Below, in pieces: positions 7,018-17,209 of a stretch of DNA of 64,000 nucleotides; position 1 is the stretch's first letter, and each line of letters begins with the position of its first letter. The DNA is from Salinivirga cyanobacteriivorans (GTDB taxonomy: Bacteria > Bacteroidota > Bacteroidia > Bacteroidales > Salinivirgaceae), in NCBI RefSeq assembly GCF_001443605.1, contig NZ_CP013118.1, positions 1,933,501 through 1,997,500 on the forward strand. The letters are read 5' to 3'. The position numbers were made by a program, and so were the translations under genes. Under the pieces are notes generated by a model that saw only the letters and a list, made by a program, of their open reading frames with translations, was not told the origin of the DNA and made no database searches.

Positions 7018-9315
7018 CTAATACCCCTTCTGATAATACTGATAAGCGTAATAAGAATTTCTGGGTTGAATGTCGTTTAATAAAACCAGAGGCCGCTTGA
7101 GGTTTTGGAAGCTCTGCTTACGTATACTTTGTTTAAACAAATCCATTGGTGTATAATTAAGCCTTACCACAAACAGTTGCAAATCAGAAAAATCAGACAA
7201 AATAGAAGCATCTGATATGGGTAATAATGGCGGGCTGTCAATTACAACAAGATCATAGCTATTGCGTATTTTCTCAAACAAATCATTCATTAACGGGCTG
7301 GTTATTAACTCTCCTGCATTGGGAGGTGTTGGGCCGGAACCAACATAATGCAAGTCGGGCTCATTTTTTTGCAATATTTCATCCAACGATGCCTGGTTAC
7401 TCAAATAATTCGACAATCCTTTTTCGTTAGAATGTGACTTGCGCAGATCAAAATTCAACAGCAAACTACGTTTCTTATTATAAGCATAAGCCCTGGCAAG
7501 GTTATGCGCAACAAAGCTTTTCCCCTCTCCTTTTTTTGAAGATGTCACCAACACAACTTTAACAGGCTCACGCGTGGCAAAAAAGCCAAGATTTGTTCTT
7601 AAAGTGCGAAATGCTTCTGCTTCGGTTGAAACCGGATTTGCAAATACATCTTTATTCTTTTTGTTTACATGTAAAACCTGTCCCAACAATGGTATTTCTG
7701 TTACACTACGCACCTGATCCTCATCTTCAACCTTATTAAAAATCACGGATTTAAGCTGTATGGCACCAAAGGGAAGAATTAAACCAAGCACCATGGCAAT
7801 AATGAAAACCTGAACAGGACTGCGTTTCTGCGGAGTAGTTGTAAGCGGTGTGGCATATTGTATAACTTCATTGGCAGGTCTTGTTCCGGAACGTTCAATA
7901 CGTGCTTCAGAGCGCTTTTTTAATAGAAAAGTATAAAGGTTATCTATTACATTAAATTTTCGCTCGTAGGTTTTAAGTTTTTTATTGGTGACAGGCAGTT
8001 TGCCCAGTTTCTTTTCTATTTCCTGCAGTTGTGCTTCATACTCCTCTCTTGAGAGTTCGAGCGCCTCGAGGTTGTTGTTTATATTTACCAGAAGGGAGGA
8101 CTGCAGATTGGATATTTTTTCGTCAATTACATTAATGTATGGGTTGTCCTTCCTCGTATTATAAGCATATTCGCTTTTTTGATTATAAAGATCGATTAGT
8201 TGACTTACTAAATCGTTGATTATGGGCTCGTTGATTCCAAGCGTTGCAGGAGAAATCAGGTCGCTGAGGGTTTTCTCCTGTTCAAGCAAATTACCCACAT
8301 ATTTATAGTACCGCTGTTGCAGCGACAACTGCGAAAGCTTACTTTGCAAATCACTGTATTTACTATAAAGATCTTCACTTTTTGCCTCAATACCAAGGGT
8401 CAGATTTTCCGTCTGAAAATCAGTAAGCTGATTTTCGTATCGGTCGAGTGTATCTGAAATCTCTACAATAAGCTGATCGATAAAACCAATGGTTTCATCA
8501 CGCTGGTCTAGCTTTTGTTCAATCTCAGAATCAAGATACGCTTTTATTAGTGCATTTAGCAAATCTATGGATTTCTGAGGGTCATCCGTTTCCAGGGTCA
8601 GGTCAAGTAATGCTGATTCTTTATTCATCGTAACTTCCAGATTACGATAAAATCCGACCTGCCGGGCAACACTGTTCATCACAAAAAAACATGAGCCTTC
8701 GACACCCTCTAATGCGAGTGCATCAACTTTAAAAGCCATATGTTGAGTAACCAGCCATTCACCAGGATTAATAACTGTATCAACAATAAATTCAGGCTTT
8801 ATAGAAGTCGATGTGCCCCCGGGCTTTTTAAATGCTACATGCTCAGCTTCCACCTTTACATGAATCTTACCCTGTTCTTGTGGATTTATAAATACAGGAA
8901 CATTATAAGGCTGAAGGTGCAAAGAATCAATCTCAATATGAAATGGTGGATTGGAGTAGAGCTCTTTTGTCTTTAGTTTTTCTTCTACATAATATGATAT
9001 TCCCGAAGGAATATAACCAAGCGCTTTTCGCTTGATATGGATAGATTTTATTATGCCTGCCTCATTTGCTATATTTCGCTTTGGAGTTTGGTTCAGTAAT
9101 AGATTATCGAGTGCCATTGATTGACCATCCTCTTTAATGAGCAGTGTGGCATAACTTACATATGATGTCTGACTGCTACGAATCCATAGCATTGCCACAG
9201 CCCCGGCAATAACCAATGACAAAACAAACCAGGGCCAGTAACTAATTGTCTTTAGTAACAGTTTCCGTATATTAATAGTCTCCGCTTCCAGTATTTGCGA
9301 TGGGTTTTGCTCCAT
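7018..9315 (-). CDS. Wzc-like polysaccharide co-polymerase / BY-type tyrosine autokinase
   Basis: A 765-residue inner-membrane protein that controls chain length and export of capsule or exopolysaccharide together with a Wza-type channel. The N-terminal Wzz-like part begins with a membrane segment (about residues 25-47), followed by a long periplasmic region with coiled coil (about 270-460) and a second membrane segment (about 505-525). The cytoplasmic kinase has a Walker A-like SSKKGEGKS, a Walker A' LLLNFDLRKS and a Walker B VVIDSPPLL. The C-terminus is a tyrosine cluster (NSYYAYQYYQKGY), the usual autophosphorylation tail. A GTG at 9321 is in frame, but ATG at 9315 is the better start. It is third in a run with the SPOR-repeat and Wza-like genes. 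Confidence 0.93.
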   Translation of the reverse strand: MEQNPSQILEAETINIRKLLLKTISYWPWFVLSLVIAGAVAMLWIRSSQTSYVSYATLLIKEDGQSMALDNLLLNQTPKRNIANEAGIIKSIHIKRKALGYIPSGISYYVEEKLKTKELYSNPPFHIEIDSLHLQPYNVPVFINPQEQGKIHVKVEAEHVAFKKPGGTSTSIKPEFIVDTVINPGEWLVTQHMAFKVDALALEGVEGSCFFVMNSVARQVGFYRNLEVTMNKESALLDLTLETDDPQKSIDLLNALIKAYLDSEIEQKLDQRDETIGFIDQLIVEISDTLDRYENQLTDFQTENLTLGIEAKSEDLYSKYSDLQSKLSQLSLQQRYYKYVGNLLEQEKTLSDLISPATLGINEPIINDLVSQLIDLYNQKSEYAYNTRKDNPYINVIDEKISNLQSSLLVNINNNLEALELSREEYEAQLQEIEKKLGKLPVTNKKLKTYERKFNVIDNLYTFLLKKRSEARIERSGTRPANEVIQYATPLTTTPQKRSPVQVFIIAMVLGLILPFGAIQLKSVIFNKVEDEDQVRSVTEIPLLGQVLHVNKKNKDVFANPVSTEAEAFRTLRTNLGFFATREPVKVVLVTSSKKGEGKSFVAHNLARAYAYNKKRSLLLNFDLRKSHSNEKGLSNYLSNQASLDEILQKNEPDLHYVGSGPTPPNAGELITSPLMNDLFEKIRNSYDLVVIDSPPLLPISDASILSDFSDLQLFVVRLNYTPMDLFKQSIRKQSFQNLKRPLVLLNDIQPRNSYYAYQYYQKGY

Positions 9316-9360
9316 GATCACCTATCTTCAAATGGCAATTAAAAAGGTTAAATTCTTAAC

Positions 9361-10116
9361 TTATTTTAAAATAGAAACAACTGAAACGATAATGGCCATT
9401 GAAGACAATAATACCGAATAAGGAAATGTCTCGTATGTGAATGATTTGCTTTTTAATGATTTTACATAAATTACATCGCCGGGCTGAATATGGTATAACT
9501 CAGATTCCAGAATTTTTTTATCCGTAAGATCAAGGTAATGTACTTTGGAACCGTTCTTACTATGCCGTATCAACGATACATTCTCACGGTCGCCAAACTC
9601 TTTAATTCCTCCGGCAAGTGCAATTGACTGAAGTAAATTAATACGTTCTTCATTGATTGTATATTTACCTTCATTCTCAACCTCTCCAAGCACGGTTACC
9701 TGGAAATTGACAAGTTTTACCACAACCGTAACATCTTTAAAATATTCATTTAAAGTTTCCTGAAGGGCCTTTTCAACCTCTCTTACTGTAAGGCCTTCGA
9801 CCTCTAATTTTTCTATAAATGAGAAGTTTAGATAACCTTCCGGATCAACCGGGTAGCTATTTAAGTACTGATATGTACTATTCATAAAGTTTGGCAGATC
9901 CGTTTGGAAAAACTTACTTGTTTGCTTATCGCTGCTATAAACTTTAATAAACAATCGATCGCCCGGCTTCACTTTATATGATTCCTGACGTGGATTGGTA
10001 AACTCGTTTTGTGTTTGTGGTACCTGATCCTGCATTAACCAAACTTTTTTCTGGCTAATACAAGAACTTAATAGCACAATAACGATTATTGCCTGTAAAA
10101 AAATTAATTTTTTCAT
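9361..10116 (-). CDS. Wza-like polysaccharide export outer-membrane lipoprotein
   Basis: A 251-residue lipoprotein of the Poly_export/SLBB family that forms the outer-membrane exit for polysaccharide. A signal peptide ends in the lipobox LLSSC (cysteine about residue 19). The Poly_export segment begins at YKVKPGDRLFIKVYS, followed by an SLBB-like domain (VTVLGEVENEGKYTINEERINLLQSIALAGG). A final hydrophobic stretch (VLLSSMAIIVSVVSIL) may be the membrane-crossing C-terminus seen in short Bacteroidota Wza proteins. It is 45 bases upstream of the Wzc-like gene and 17 bases after the SPOR-repeat gene, so one transcript is likely. Confidence 0.93.
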   Translation of the reverse strand: MKKLIFLQAIIVIVLLSSCISQKKVWLMQDQVPQTQNEFTNPRQESYKVKPGDRLFIKVYSSDKQTSKFFQTDLPNFMNSTYQYLNSYPVDPEGYLNFSFIEKLEVEGLTVREVEKALQETLNEYFKDVTVVVKLVNFQVTVLGEVENEGKYTINEERINLLQSIALAGGIKEFGDRENVSLIRHSKNGSKVHYLDLTDKKILESELYHIQPGDVIYVKSLKSKSFTYETFPYSVLLSSMAIIVSVVSILK

Positions 10117-10133
10117 ATCCTGGTTTTTTTAGT

Positions 10134-11729
10134 TTAATCCGTAATATTTTTTGCTTTAAACAAACTCACTTTTTTATCACCCTGGTAGGCTTTAATAAAT
10201 GCATCCGGAACACCACAGCCTTCTTTTGCTTCAATTGCTTTCTTAAAAGTTTTGTAGTATCCAATAGCATATTTATGGTAACCATTTTCCTGGAAATAGA
10301 TTACTGTACTGTCTCCCCTGTAGCGTTCCTTTAATTCCGCATCAGGCAATTTTTTAAAGGATGCTGCCACCTGCACAATATATTTTATTGGGTCGTCAGA
10401 TAATTTTTCCTGCCTGCCGGTCCATGAATCCAGCCGATGTCCATTTAGGTATGCCGCCACAAAGGCATCGGAAACTCCGCATGTTTTTCTTAAACCATCG
10501 GCCGACTGAAAACTATCAAAAACACCTATTGAGTATCTGTGCCACACCCCCTCCTTTATGTAGTAAACAGTTTTATTTCCTGAATACCTGCTATTAATAT
10601 CTTTTACCTCAAGTGGTTTTTGATCGGCTGCAATTTGAACTACCCATATTTTACCATTATAAGTCAGCGGAGCTAAATCTCTGAACCCACTAGAGCTTTT
10701 TCCAAAAGTTTTGCGCAGGTATTCTGGTGCTTTTTGCCCATTTTTATAAGCCATAATAAAAGCATCCCGGGGCATACCTTTTTCTTGTAAAATATTTCTG
10801 GCTTTATCTAAAGTTGGTGTCTCAGCCACATAATATTTTATCCACCCCTCTTCTCTGAATTGTTTTTTACTTCTATCACCCTGATATCGCGCATTCAGCT
10901 CATCACCTGAAAGCGGATTACGGGCTGCTGCTATTTGTATCCGGTAAGCAATACCCTTCGAAAGATCGGCTGGTGGAATTGGTGTCGATTCTGTTTTTTC
11001 ATCACTTGTTTCAGGTTCTTTCCGGCTTTCATACTTCTTTCCATCGGTATTGTCAACATCATTACTTTTAGTGTCGGGTGCATCGGCAACAAAAGTTTCT
11101 TTTTTTATTGTATCCTTTGCCAATATTCGTGTGGTCTCTGCACTTCTTTTCGGAATTCTTCCTGTTCTGTAAAATGCAATTAAATCGTACACATCATTGG
11201 AATATAAATGCCTCAGATCCTGCTCAGCCAACAAACTATCTGGTTGTCGTGAAAACAAATAACCTTTAATGATCTCGTTGTTTACAATAACCGAAATAAC
11301 CTTATCGGTTCCGGGTACTTTAATCTCCAAAGTATCGATTGGCTTATTGAATTTTCCTACTTGTTTTTGTATTACAAAAACCGGCATAATTTCACTTAAC
11401 TGCAGGAACTTTTTCTGCCACCAATCATATGATTTCTGATTGTTGTAAAAATCCATCGAATCTGTATTCACCAGACGTGAAACAATTTTTTTCTGAAACT
11501 CATCATTGAGTTCCTGAAAATGCAGCAGTGCATAATCATTAAGGGTCTTAACATAGTCTTTCAGCGATTCAAATGGAATTTGTTGTTCAGCGCCTGTTAC
11601 ATCCTGATAGGCAGATTCCAGCTCTTTTGACTTATCTTCAGAAAAAAGCGTCCCCCACATCGACTGGGCATATGAATTGCCAGCGACAAAAAGTAAAAGC
11701 GCCAATAAAAAAAGACTTCGATGTCCCAT
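10134..11729 (-). CDS. Secreted protein with three SPOR-like repeats
   Basis: 531 residues from the ATG at 11729; an in-frame start at 11792 would add 21 residues, but the 11729 start puts the signal peptide (MGHRSLFLLALLLFVAGNSYA) at the N-terminus. The first 240 residues are an unassigned helical/beta region, followed by a charged, disordered linker (about 205-250). The C-terminal half has three related repeats at about residues 260-331, 361-431 and 449-520. Each carries [IV]Q[IV]AA, then RYxG, a W/Y-rich strand and AFxxAYxxG. The pattern resembles SPOR domains, which bind denuded peptidoglycan glycans. Position before wza/wzc suggests a role in anchoring or siting the export machine; this is inference. 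Confidence 0.82.
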   Translation of the reverse strand: MGHRSLFLLALLLFVAGNSYAQSMWGTLFSEDKSKELESAYQDVTGAEQQIPFESLKDYVKTLNDYALLHFQELNDEFQKKIVSRLVNTDSMDFYNNQKSYDWWQKKFLQLSEIMPVFVIQKQVGKFNKPIDTLEIKVPGTDKVISVIVNNEIIKGYLFSRQPDSLLAEQDLRHLYSNDVYDLIAFYRTGRIPKRSAETTRILAKDTIKKETFVADAPDTKSNDVDNTDGKKYESRKEPETSDEKTESTPIPPADLSKGIAYRIQIAAARNPLSGDELNARYQGDRSKKQFREEGWIKYYVAETPTLDKARNILQEKGMPRDAFIMAYKNGQKAPEYLRKTFGKSSSGFRDLAPLTYNGKIWVVQIAADQKPLEVKDINSRYSGNKTVYYIKEGVWHRYSIGVFDSFQSADGLRKTCGVSDAFVAAYLNGHRLDSWTGRQEKLSDDPIKYIVQVAASFKKLPDAELKERYRGDSTVIYFQENGYHKYAIGYYKTFKKAIEAKEGCGVPDAFIKAYQGDKKVSLFKAKNITD

Positions 11730-11843
11730 ATGAATTTGCAAATTACAACTTTCCTTTCGGAAAAACAGGACCCTAACTGTTGTGATTAGCAAAAACGGGT
11801 AGTTTTACTTATAAAATGAGGTAGTTCGAAATGAGATGAGCAC

Positions 11844-12359
11844 TCAGGATTTTAAAATTACCTGCCCTTCGCTTTTTAAAAAATGGATAGCTTTTTTTGT
11901 TGGATCATTACTACCTGTACTTTCTTCCAAAATAGTTTTGCTAAGATGCATCGCCGGCTTTTTGGGATCATGCTGCTCTGCACTGCTATTAATTATTTTA
12001 ACTACATTCTCACGTGCATTGCGTACATATTTCCAGGCATCATTTGACACGTAAAGTTGTTGTGTTAAATTATGATCAAACTCTGTTCTGATGGTTTGCA
12101 ATAATTTTGATTGCAATTCAAATACACTCAAACTGGGGCGCTGGATACGCATGATGAGCGCCTCGGGAGATATCCGCTCAAGGAACAAAAGTAAACGCTC
12201 ATATGCCTGTAGCCGGAGTGGAATAATGGTCTTCCGGTTATTGAGCATCACCTCTACCTTAGCCTTTTCTCGCTGCTGTTTTAAATGATAATGCAACACA
12301 AGATAGACAGCGGCAAAAACGATCAGTCCCGGTAGTATGTATTTTAATATTTCAAGCAT
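11844..12359 (-). CDS. Small single-pass membrane protein, conserved type, function unknown
   Basis: 171 residues with one N-terminal membrane helix (about residues 5-24, ILKYILPGLIVFAAVYLVLH), then a basic stretch and a helical cytoplasmic or periplasmic domain. A segment RLQAYERLLLFLERISPEALIMRIQ and later VSNDAWKYVRNARENVV suggest a helical bundle. I recall similar short proteins in many Bacteroidota genomes but no function. It is divergent from the oligopeptide-binding lipoprotein gene and 114 bases upstream of the SPOR-repeat gene on the same strand. Confidence 0.75.
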   Translation of the reverse strand: MLEILKYILPGLIVFAAVYLVLHYHLKQQREKAKVEVMLNNRKTIIPLRLQAYERLLLFLERISPEALIMRIQRPSLSVFELQSKLLQTIRTEFDHNLTQQLYVSNDAWKYVRNARENVVKIINSSAEQHDPKKPAMHLSKTILEESTGSNDPTKKAIHFLKSEGQVILKS

Positions 12360-12377
12360 GATTTCAACAGATATTTA

Positions 12378-12385
12378 TAGTTTTG
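12378..12385 (+). promoter_or_regulatory. Candidate -7 box for the oligopeptide-binding lipoprotein gene
   Basis: TAGTTTTG is an exact TAnnTTTG match, 40 bases ahead of the ATG at 12426. No good -33 TTTG is seen at the proper distance. Confidence 0.35.
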
Positions 12386-12425
12386 TAACGAAATTAGCCT
12401 TTTTCAATTACATTAACGCTATTTA

Positions 12426-14060
12426 ATGCGCGGAAAATTTTACATTTTAATCATTTCAGCCCTTACACTTTTGTTTACAATGGGCTGCAAATTGCATAAA
12501 ACTGATGAGTCAAAGGTTTTCAGGTATAACGAATCCAAAGGCATTGGAAGCCTTGACCCTGCTTATGCGAGAAGCCAAACGATTATTTGGCCGGTGCATC
12601 AAATCTTCGACGGACTCGTACAATTTGATTCTTTACTGAATATCAAACCAGCTATTGCAAAAAAATGGAAAATATCGGAGGACGGGTTATTTTACACCTT
12701 TACACTCCGCAAAGATGTAGAATTTCATAAACATAAGCTTTTTAAAAAACCGGATAGCAGAAGAGTTAATGCGCACGATTTTGTTTATAGTTTTAACCGG
12801 ATAATGGATCCGGCCACATCAAGCCCGGGAGCATGGGTTTTTTCCTATTTAGATAAAAAGTATGGAAAAAATGGTTGCAAAGCCCCGAATGACTCAACAC
12901 TGCAAATAAAACTCAAAAAGCCTTTTCCACCTTTCATCGGGTTACTTGGGATGAAGTATTGCGCAGTAGTTCCTGAGGAAATCATTAGTCATTACGGGAA
13001 TGCATTTGGCCAGCATCCTATAGGAACAGGTCCATTTATGATGCACAAATGGAAGCAAGGCGATGTAATTTTACTAAAAAGCAACCCTGATTACTACGAA
13101 AAAGACAAAAATGGAAGACGCTTACCCTATATAGAATCAGTTGTAATCAGCTTTATTACTGACAAACAAAGTGAGTTTATGGAGTTCATGCTGGGTAATT
13201 TAGATTTCATTTCCGGTATTAACGCACAGTACAAAGATGCCTTGCTCACAAGAGACGGACAGTTAAGGGAAAAACATAAAGACAAAATATATCTGCAAAC
13301 CGGACATTATCTGAATACCGAATACTTTGGATTTAATTTGGACAGCACTACAGGACAAGTAGTTCCAAAAGCAGTAAGACAAGCCATTAACTACTGCTTT
13401 GACCGTGAAGAAATGGTCACCTATCTAAGAAACAACATGGCTTATCCGGCTCACAACGGCATGGTGCCGCCTGCCCTCACAAGAAACTACCCCCAAAAGG
13501 TAAAGGGTTACCACTACAACCCTGATTTAGCAAGAAGAATACTAGATGAAGCAGGATTTCATGATGGGTATAACCAGCCCATTCAATTACTCACGACCAG
13601 CGATTATATCGACATTTGTGAGTACATACAGCATAAAGCCTCGCGCATAGGCATAAATATTGAGATAAATCTTGGAACAGGGGCATCATATAGAAATATG
13701 ATTTCAAAAGGAAAAGTACCAATGTTTCGTGCAAGCTGGATTGCAGATTATCCGGATGCTGAAAATTACCTTGCCCTTTTTTACAGCAAAAACAAAAGCC
13801 CACAGGGACCAAATTACACCAGATTCGGAGACAGCGTTGCAGACCGTTATTACAAGGCATCATTAAAGCCAGCAAACCAACAAAAAAGAGATAAATTCTA
13901 TTATAAAATGGAAAAACGGGTTATATCTTTCAGTCCGGTAGTACCTTTGTACTATGATAAAGTAGTACGTTTTGTACAAAACGATATACAAGGGCTGCCA
14001 GTCAACCCATTTAATCTTTTGGAATTGAAACACATAAAGAAAACAGAAAAAAAGGATTAA
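12426..14060 (+). CDS. Oligopeptide ABC transporter substrate-binding lipoprotein (SBP family 5)
   Basis: A 544-residue periplasmic solute-binding protein of the OppA/DppA type. It has a lipoprotein signal peptide with lipobox TMGC (cysteine about residue 21). Family features include SLDPAYARSQTIIWPVHQIFDGLVQFD near the N-terminus in shortened form, the segment FTLRKDVEFH, NAHDFVYSFNRIMDP, GTGPFMMHKW and, near the C-terminus, VPLYYDKVVRFVQ. No permease or ATPase gene adjoins it, so either the partner genes lie elsewhere or it works alone, as is common for scattered SBPs in this phylum. Substrate is likely a peptide but is not shown. Confidence 0.88.
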   Translation: MRGKFYILIISALTLLFTMGCKLHKTDESKVFRYNESKGIGSLDPAYARSQTIIWPVHQIFDGLVQFDSLLNIKPAIAKKWKISEDGLFYTFTLRKDVEFHKHKLFKKPDSRRVNAHDFVYSFNRIMDPATSSPGAWVFSYLDKKYGKNGCKAPNDSTLQIKLKKPFPPFIGLLGMKYCAVVPEEIISHYGNAFGQHPIGTGPFMMHKWKQGDVILLKSNPDYYEKDKNGRRLPYIESVVISFITDKQSEFMEFMLGNLDFISGINAQYKDALLTRDGQLREKHKDKIYLQTGHYLNTEYFGFNLDSTTGQVVPKAVRQAINYCFDREEMVTYLRNNMAYPAHNGMVPPALTRNYPQKVKGYHYNPDLARRILDEAGFHDGYNQPIQLLTTSDYIDICEYIQHKASRIGINIEINLGTGASYRNMISKGKVPMFRASWIADYPDAENYLALFYSKNKSPQGPNYTRFGDSVADRYYKASLKPANQQKRDKFYYKMEKRVISFSPVVPLYYDKVVRFVQNDIQGLPVNPFNLLELKHIKKTEKKD

Positions 14061-14172
14061 TTTGCAACTTTTTTTTGATATTATGCGTTTTTCTAATAGA
14101 TTAGGCGACAAATAACCCGTTTAAAAAAAACCAACTTAAAGTTTGGCAAAAGTAAAATTAAAATTAATTAAC

Positions 14173-17100
14173 ATGAAACGTATTAGTTTGTTACTCACAG
14201 GCCTGTTCATGGCCGTTTTTCTCTCTGCTCAGCCCTGGACGCAAAACCTCCCGGCTGACAAATCAAGTGGAGAATTAACCCTGTTTGATTACCAAAAAGC
14301 ATTTGAAGCCTATTGGGAAGCATATGACCTAAAAGACGGTTATATCATAAATAGCAATGGTGAAAAACAAAAAGCTCCGGGATGGAAGCAATTTAAAAGA
14401 TGGGAATGGTATTGGGAAACAAGAGTTGACCCTGAAACAGGGGCATTCCCTGATGTAAATCCGATGAATATTTATAAGAATTGGGCAGCAAAAAACACAA
14501 CCAACGGTAACTTCAATGACAATTGGCAAAGCATGGGCCCAAATTCTTCTGCAGGTGGCTATGCCGGAGTTGGCAGAATCAACACCATTGCATTTCACCC
14601 CACAGATAATGACCAGTATTGGATTGCCGCTCCCTCAGGAGGTCTATGGTACACGAATAATAACGGTACCTCCTGGACCTGCCTTACCGATGATAATCCG
14701 GTACTTGGTATTAGCGATGTTCTGGTACCTGATGATTACGAAACCTCAAACACCATTTATATAGCAACTGGCGACAGAGATGGTTGGGACAATAATAGCG
14801 TAGGAGTGCTCAAAAGTACAGATGGCGGAGCAACCTGGAATTCAACAGGGTTAAGTTTCAATATCGCTGATGGCGAAATGGTTTCACGACTATTGCAAGA
14901 TCCAAATGACCCAGAAACAATAATCGCATCAACCACAAATGGTGTTTTTAAAACTAATGATGGAGGTGATACTTGGGACCAACTTTATGCTTATGCATAT
15001 TTTATAGATATGGAATACAAACCGGGTGATTTCAGCACGCTCTATGGAGCCAAACAAAACGGACAGATAATGGCATCTACAGATGGTGGCGAATCATGGT
15101 CAATTATTCTAAGTCTCTCAGCAAGCCGCACTGAAATAGCCGTAAGCCCTGCCAATCCCGATGTTATTTATGCTATTGCTGCAAATGGGTCTGGAGGCCT
15201 TAGTTCCATTCAAAAATCTACCGATAGTGGTAACACCTTTACTGAATTAGTGGACGGTAGCGCCAATGGTAAAAATTACCTTGGCTGGGACAATGGTTAT
15301 GATGATGGCGGACAGGGATGGTATGACCTGGCCATTGCGGTTTCACCATTAGATGCAGACATAGCACTTATTGGCGGCATAAATACATGGAGAACTACTG
15401 ATGGCGGACAAACATGGAACATGGTTAACCATTGGACTGGTAGTTACAGTGCACAAGCCGTACATGCTGATAAGCATATGCTTAAATACAGGGACAATGG
15501 AGACCTATTTGAATGCAACGACGGTGGTGTATACATATCATCAACAGATGGCAGTAATGGCTCCTACAATGACAAAACCAACGGAATGACCATCAGTCAA
15601 ATATACCGATTAGGTGTTTCGCAAACCAATAGTGATGAAGTAATAATCGGTCTGCAAGATAACGGGACCAAACTAACTTATGATAATTTCTGGGACGATG
15701 TACGAGGTGGAGATGGTATGGAATGTATAATAGACTATACCGATGAAAACATACAATACAATACAGTTTATTATGGTTCCATCAGACGCACTACAAACCA
15801 TTGGAGTTGGAGTACAGACATAACTCCTTCAGGTGCACAGCAAGGTGCATGGGTAGCACCATATGTGATGGATCAAAACGACCACAACACCCTATATGCT
15901 GGTTATGCCAACGTATGGAAAACCACAAACCAGGGAAATAGTTGGACACAAATATCCACAATGAACTCAAGCAACAAGCTACGGTCATTGGCTGTAGCCC
16001 CGTCAAACTCAGATGTCATTTATACTGCAGATCTGTATAATATCTGGAGAACCACTGATGGTGGAACTACATGGGACAATATATCGCAAGGAATATCAAA
16101 CGCTGTTACCTATATCACAGTTAAACATGACGACCCTAATACCTTATGGGTTACAGTTGGTGGTTATAACAGCTCAAAAGTATACGAATCAACAAACGGA
16201 GGAGACAGCTGGAGCGACATTTCTGCAGGACTGCCATCGATACCTGCTACAAGTATTGTAGAAAACAAACTAATGGACAACCCAAGAATTCTATATTTAA
16301 GTACAGAACTTGGTATATTCATAAAAAAAGGAAATGAAGATTGGGTGCCATTTAGCAGAAACCTTCCTAATGTTCACGTAGAGGAACTCGAGATATACTA
16401 CGATGAAACAACTCCTGAAAACAGCATGCTTAGAGCTGCTTCATATGGAAGAGGATTATGGGAAAACCCCATTACTCTAAACAACAACATCACATTCCAT
16501 ATCGTCAGCCAGGATGATGAAGATGTGGCTAACGCACTAATCAATCTGGAAGGAGCCGACCCACTAATGACAAACATTGGAGGTCTGGCTTCAGCCGAAT
16601 TAATAAGTGGATACTATCCGGTTACGATCACTGCTGCTGGTTACGAAACATTTAACGATACTGTTCTAATTCATGGCAGTAATATAGTGGAATTAGAAAT
16701 GACAAGAGGTAGCTATAACGTTGATTTCAATGTTAGCAATTCCAGTAATGGCAATAATATTGAGAATGCAGAAATTAGTATTTCAGAAGGCACCACACTT
16801 ACAACCAACAACAGCGGTAATGCAAGTGTAACGCTCACAAGTGGTGATTACACGTATTCTGTAAACGCCGTTGGCTATGATCCCATTACTAATGAGTCAT
16901 TTAGTGTAATGAATGCCAGCCAAATTAACATTACAATGAATGCTGTTGGACTAACCAATATGGATGATAAAGACTTTGATATTTATCCAAATCCTGCGTC
17001 AGACAACCTTTTCATCGATGTAGACGGGGTTTACAATGTGAAACTTTACACCGAGAGCGGAAAAATATTAAAAGAACTTGAAGTTAACAATCAAGGCATG

Positions 17101-17190
17101 ATTGACATTAAAGAGATCGCTTCAGGCGTATATTTCATAGAACTGAAAAACGGAGACAGAAAAGCCATTCAAAAAATAATTATTGAATAA
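14173..17190 (+). CDS. Large secreted BNR/sortilin-type beta-propeller protein with type IX sorting tail
   Basis: 1005 residues from ATG at 14173; an in-frame TTG at 14143 would place ten residues ahead of the signal peptide and is rejected. The signal peptide is MKRISLLLTGLFMAVFLSAQ. Repeated Asp-box/BNR motifs of the form S/T-x-D-G-G-x-T/S-W (for example STDGGATWNS, TNDGGDTWDQ, STDGGESWS, TTDGGTTWDN) occupy about residues 120-770, as in sortilin/VPS10-like propellers. Two carboxypeptidase-regulatory-like beta domains follow (about 780-930). The end is a typical Por secretion (T9SS type A) tail starting at DFDIYPNPASDNLFID and ending KAIQKIIIE. It is predicted to be exported through the type IX system and bound to the surface or released. 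Enzymatic activity is unproven. Confidence 0.9.
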   Translation: MKRISLLLTGLFMAVFLSAQPWTQNLPADKSSGELTLFDYQKAFEAYWEAYDLKDGYIINSNGEKQKAPGWKQFKRWEWYWETRVDPETGAFPDVNPMNIYKNWAAKNTTNGNFNDNWQSMGPNSSAGGYAGVGRINTIAFHPTDNDQYWIAAPSGGLWYTNNNGTSWTCLTDDNPVLGISDVLVPDDYETSNTIYIATGDRDGWDNNSVGVLKSTDGGATWNSTGLSFNIADGEMVSRLLQDPNDPETIIASTTNGVFKTNDGGDTWDQLYAYAYFIDMEYKPGDFSTLYGAKQNGQIMASTDGGESWSIILSLSASRTEIAVSPANPDVIYAIAANGSGGLSSIQKSTDSGNTFTELVDGSANGKNYLGWDNGYDDGGQGWYDLAIAVSPLDADIALIGGINTWRTTDGGQTWNMVNHWTGSYSAQAVHADKHMLKYRDNGDLFECNDGGVYISSTDGSNGSYNDKTNGMTISQIYRLGVSQTNSDEVIIGLQDNGTKLTYDNFWDDVRGGDGMECIIDYTDENIQYNTVYYGSIRRTTNHWSWSTDITPSGAQQGAWVAPYVMDQNDHNTLYAGYANVWKTTNQGNSWTQISTMNSSNKLRSLAVAPSNSDVIYTADLYNIWRTTDGGTTWDNISQGISNAVTYITVKHDDPNTLWVTVGGYNSSKVYESTNGGDSWSDISAGLPSIPATSIVENKLMDNPRILYLSTELGIFIKKGNEDWVPFSRNLPNVHVEELEIYYDETTPENSMLRAASYGRGLWENPITLNNNITFHIVSQDDEDVANALINLEGADPLMTNIGGLASAELISGYYPVTITAAGYETFNDTVLIHGSNIVELEMTRGSYNVDFNVSNSSNGNNIENAEISISEGTTLTTNNSGNASVTLTSGDYTYSVNAVGYDPITNESFSVMNASQINITMNAVGLTNMDDKDFDIYPNPASDNLFIDVDGVYNVKLYTESGKILKELEVNNQGMIDIKEIASGVYFIELKNGDRKAIQKIIIE

Positions 17191-17209
17191 GCCACATTAA
17201 TAGCATAAA

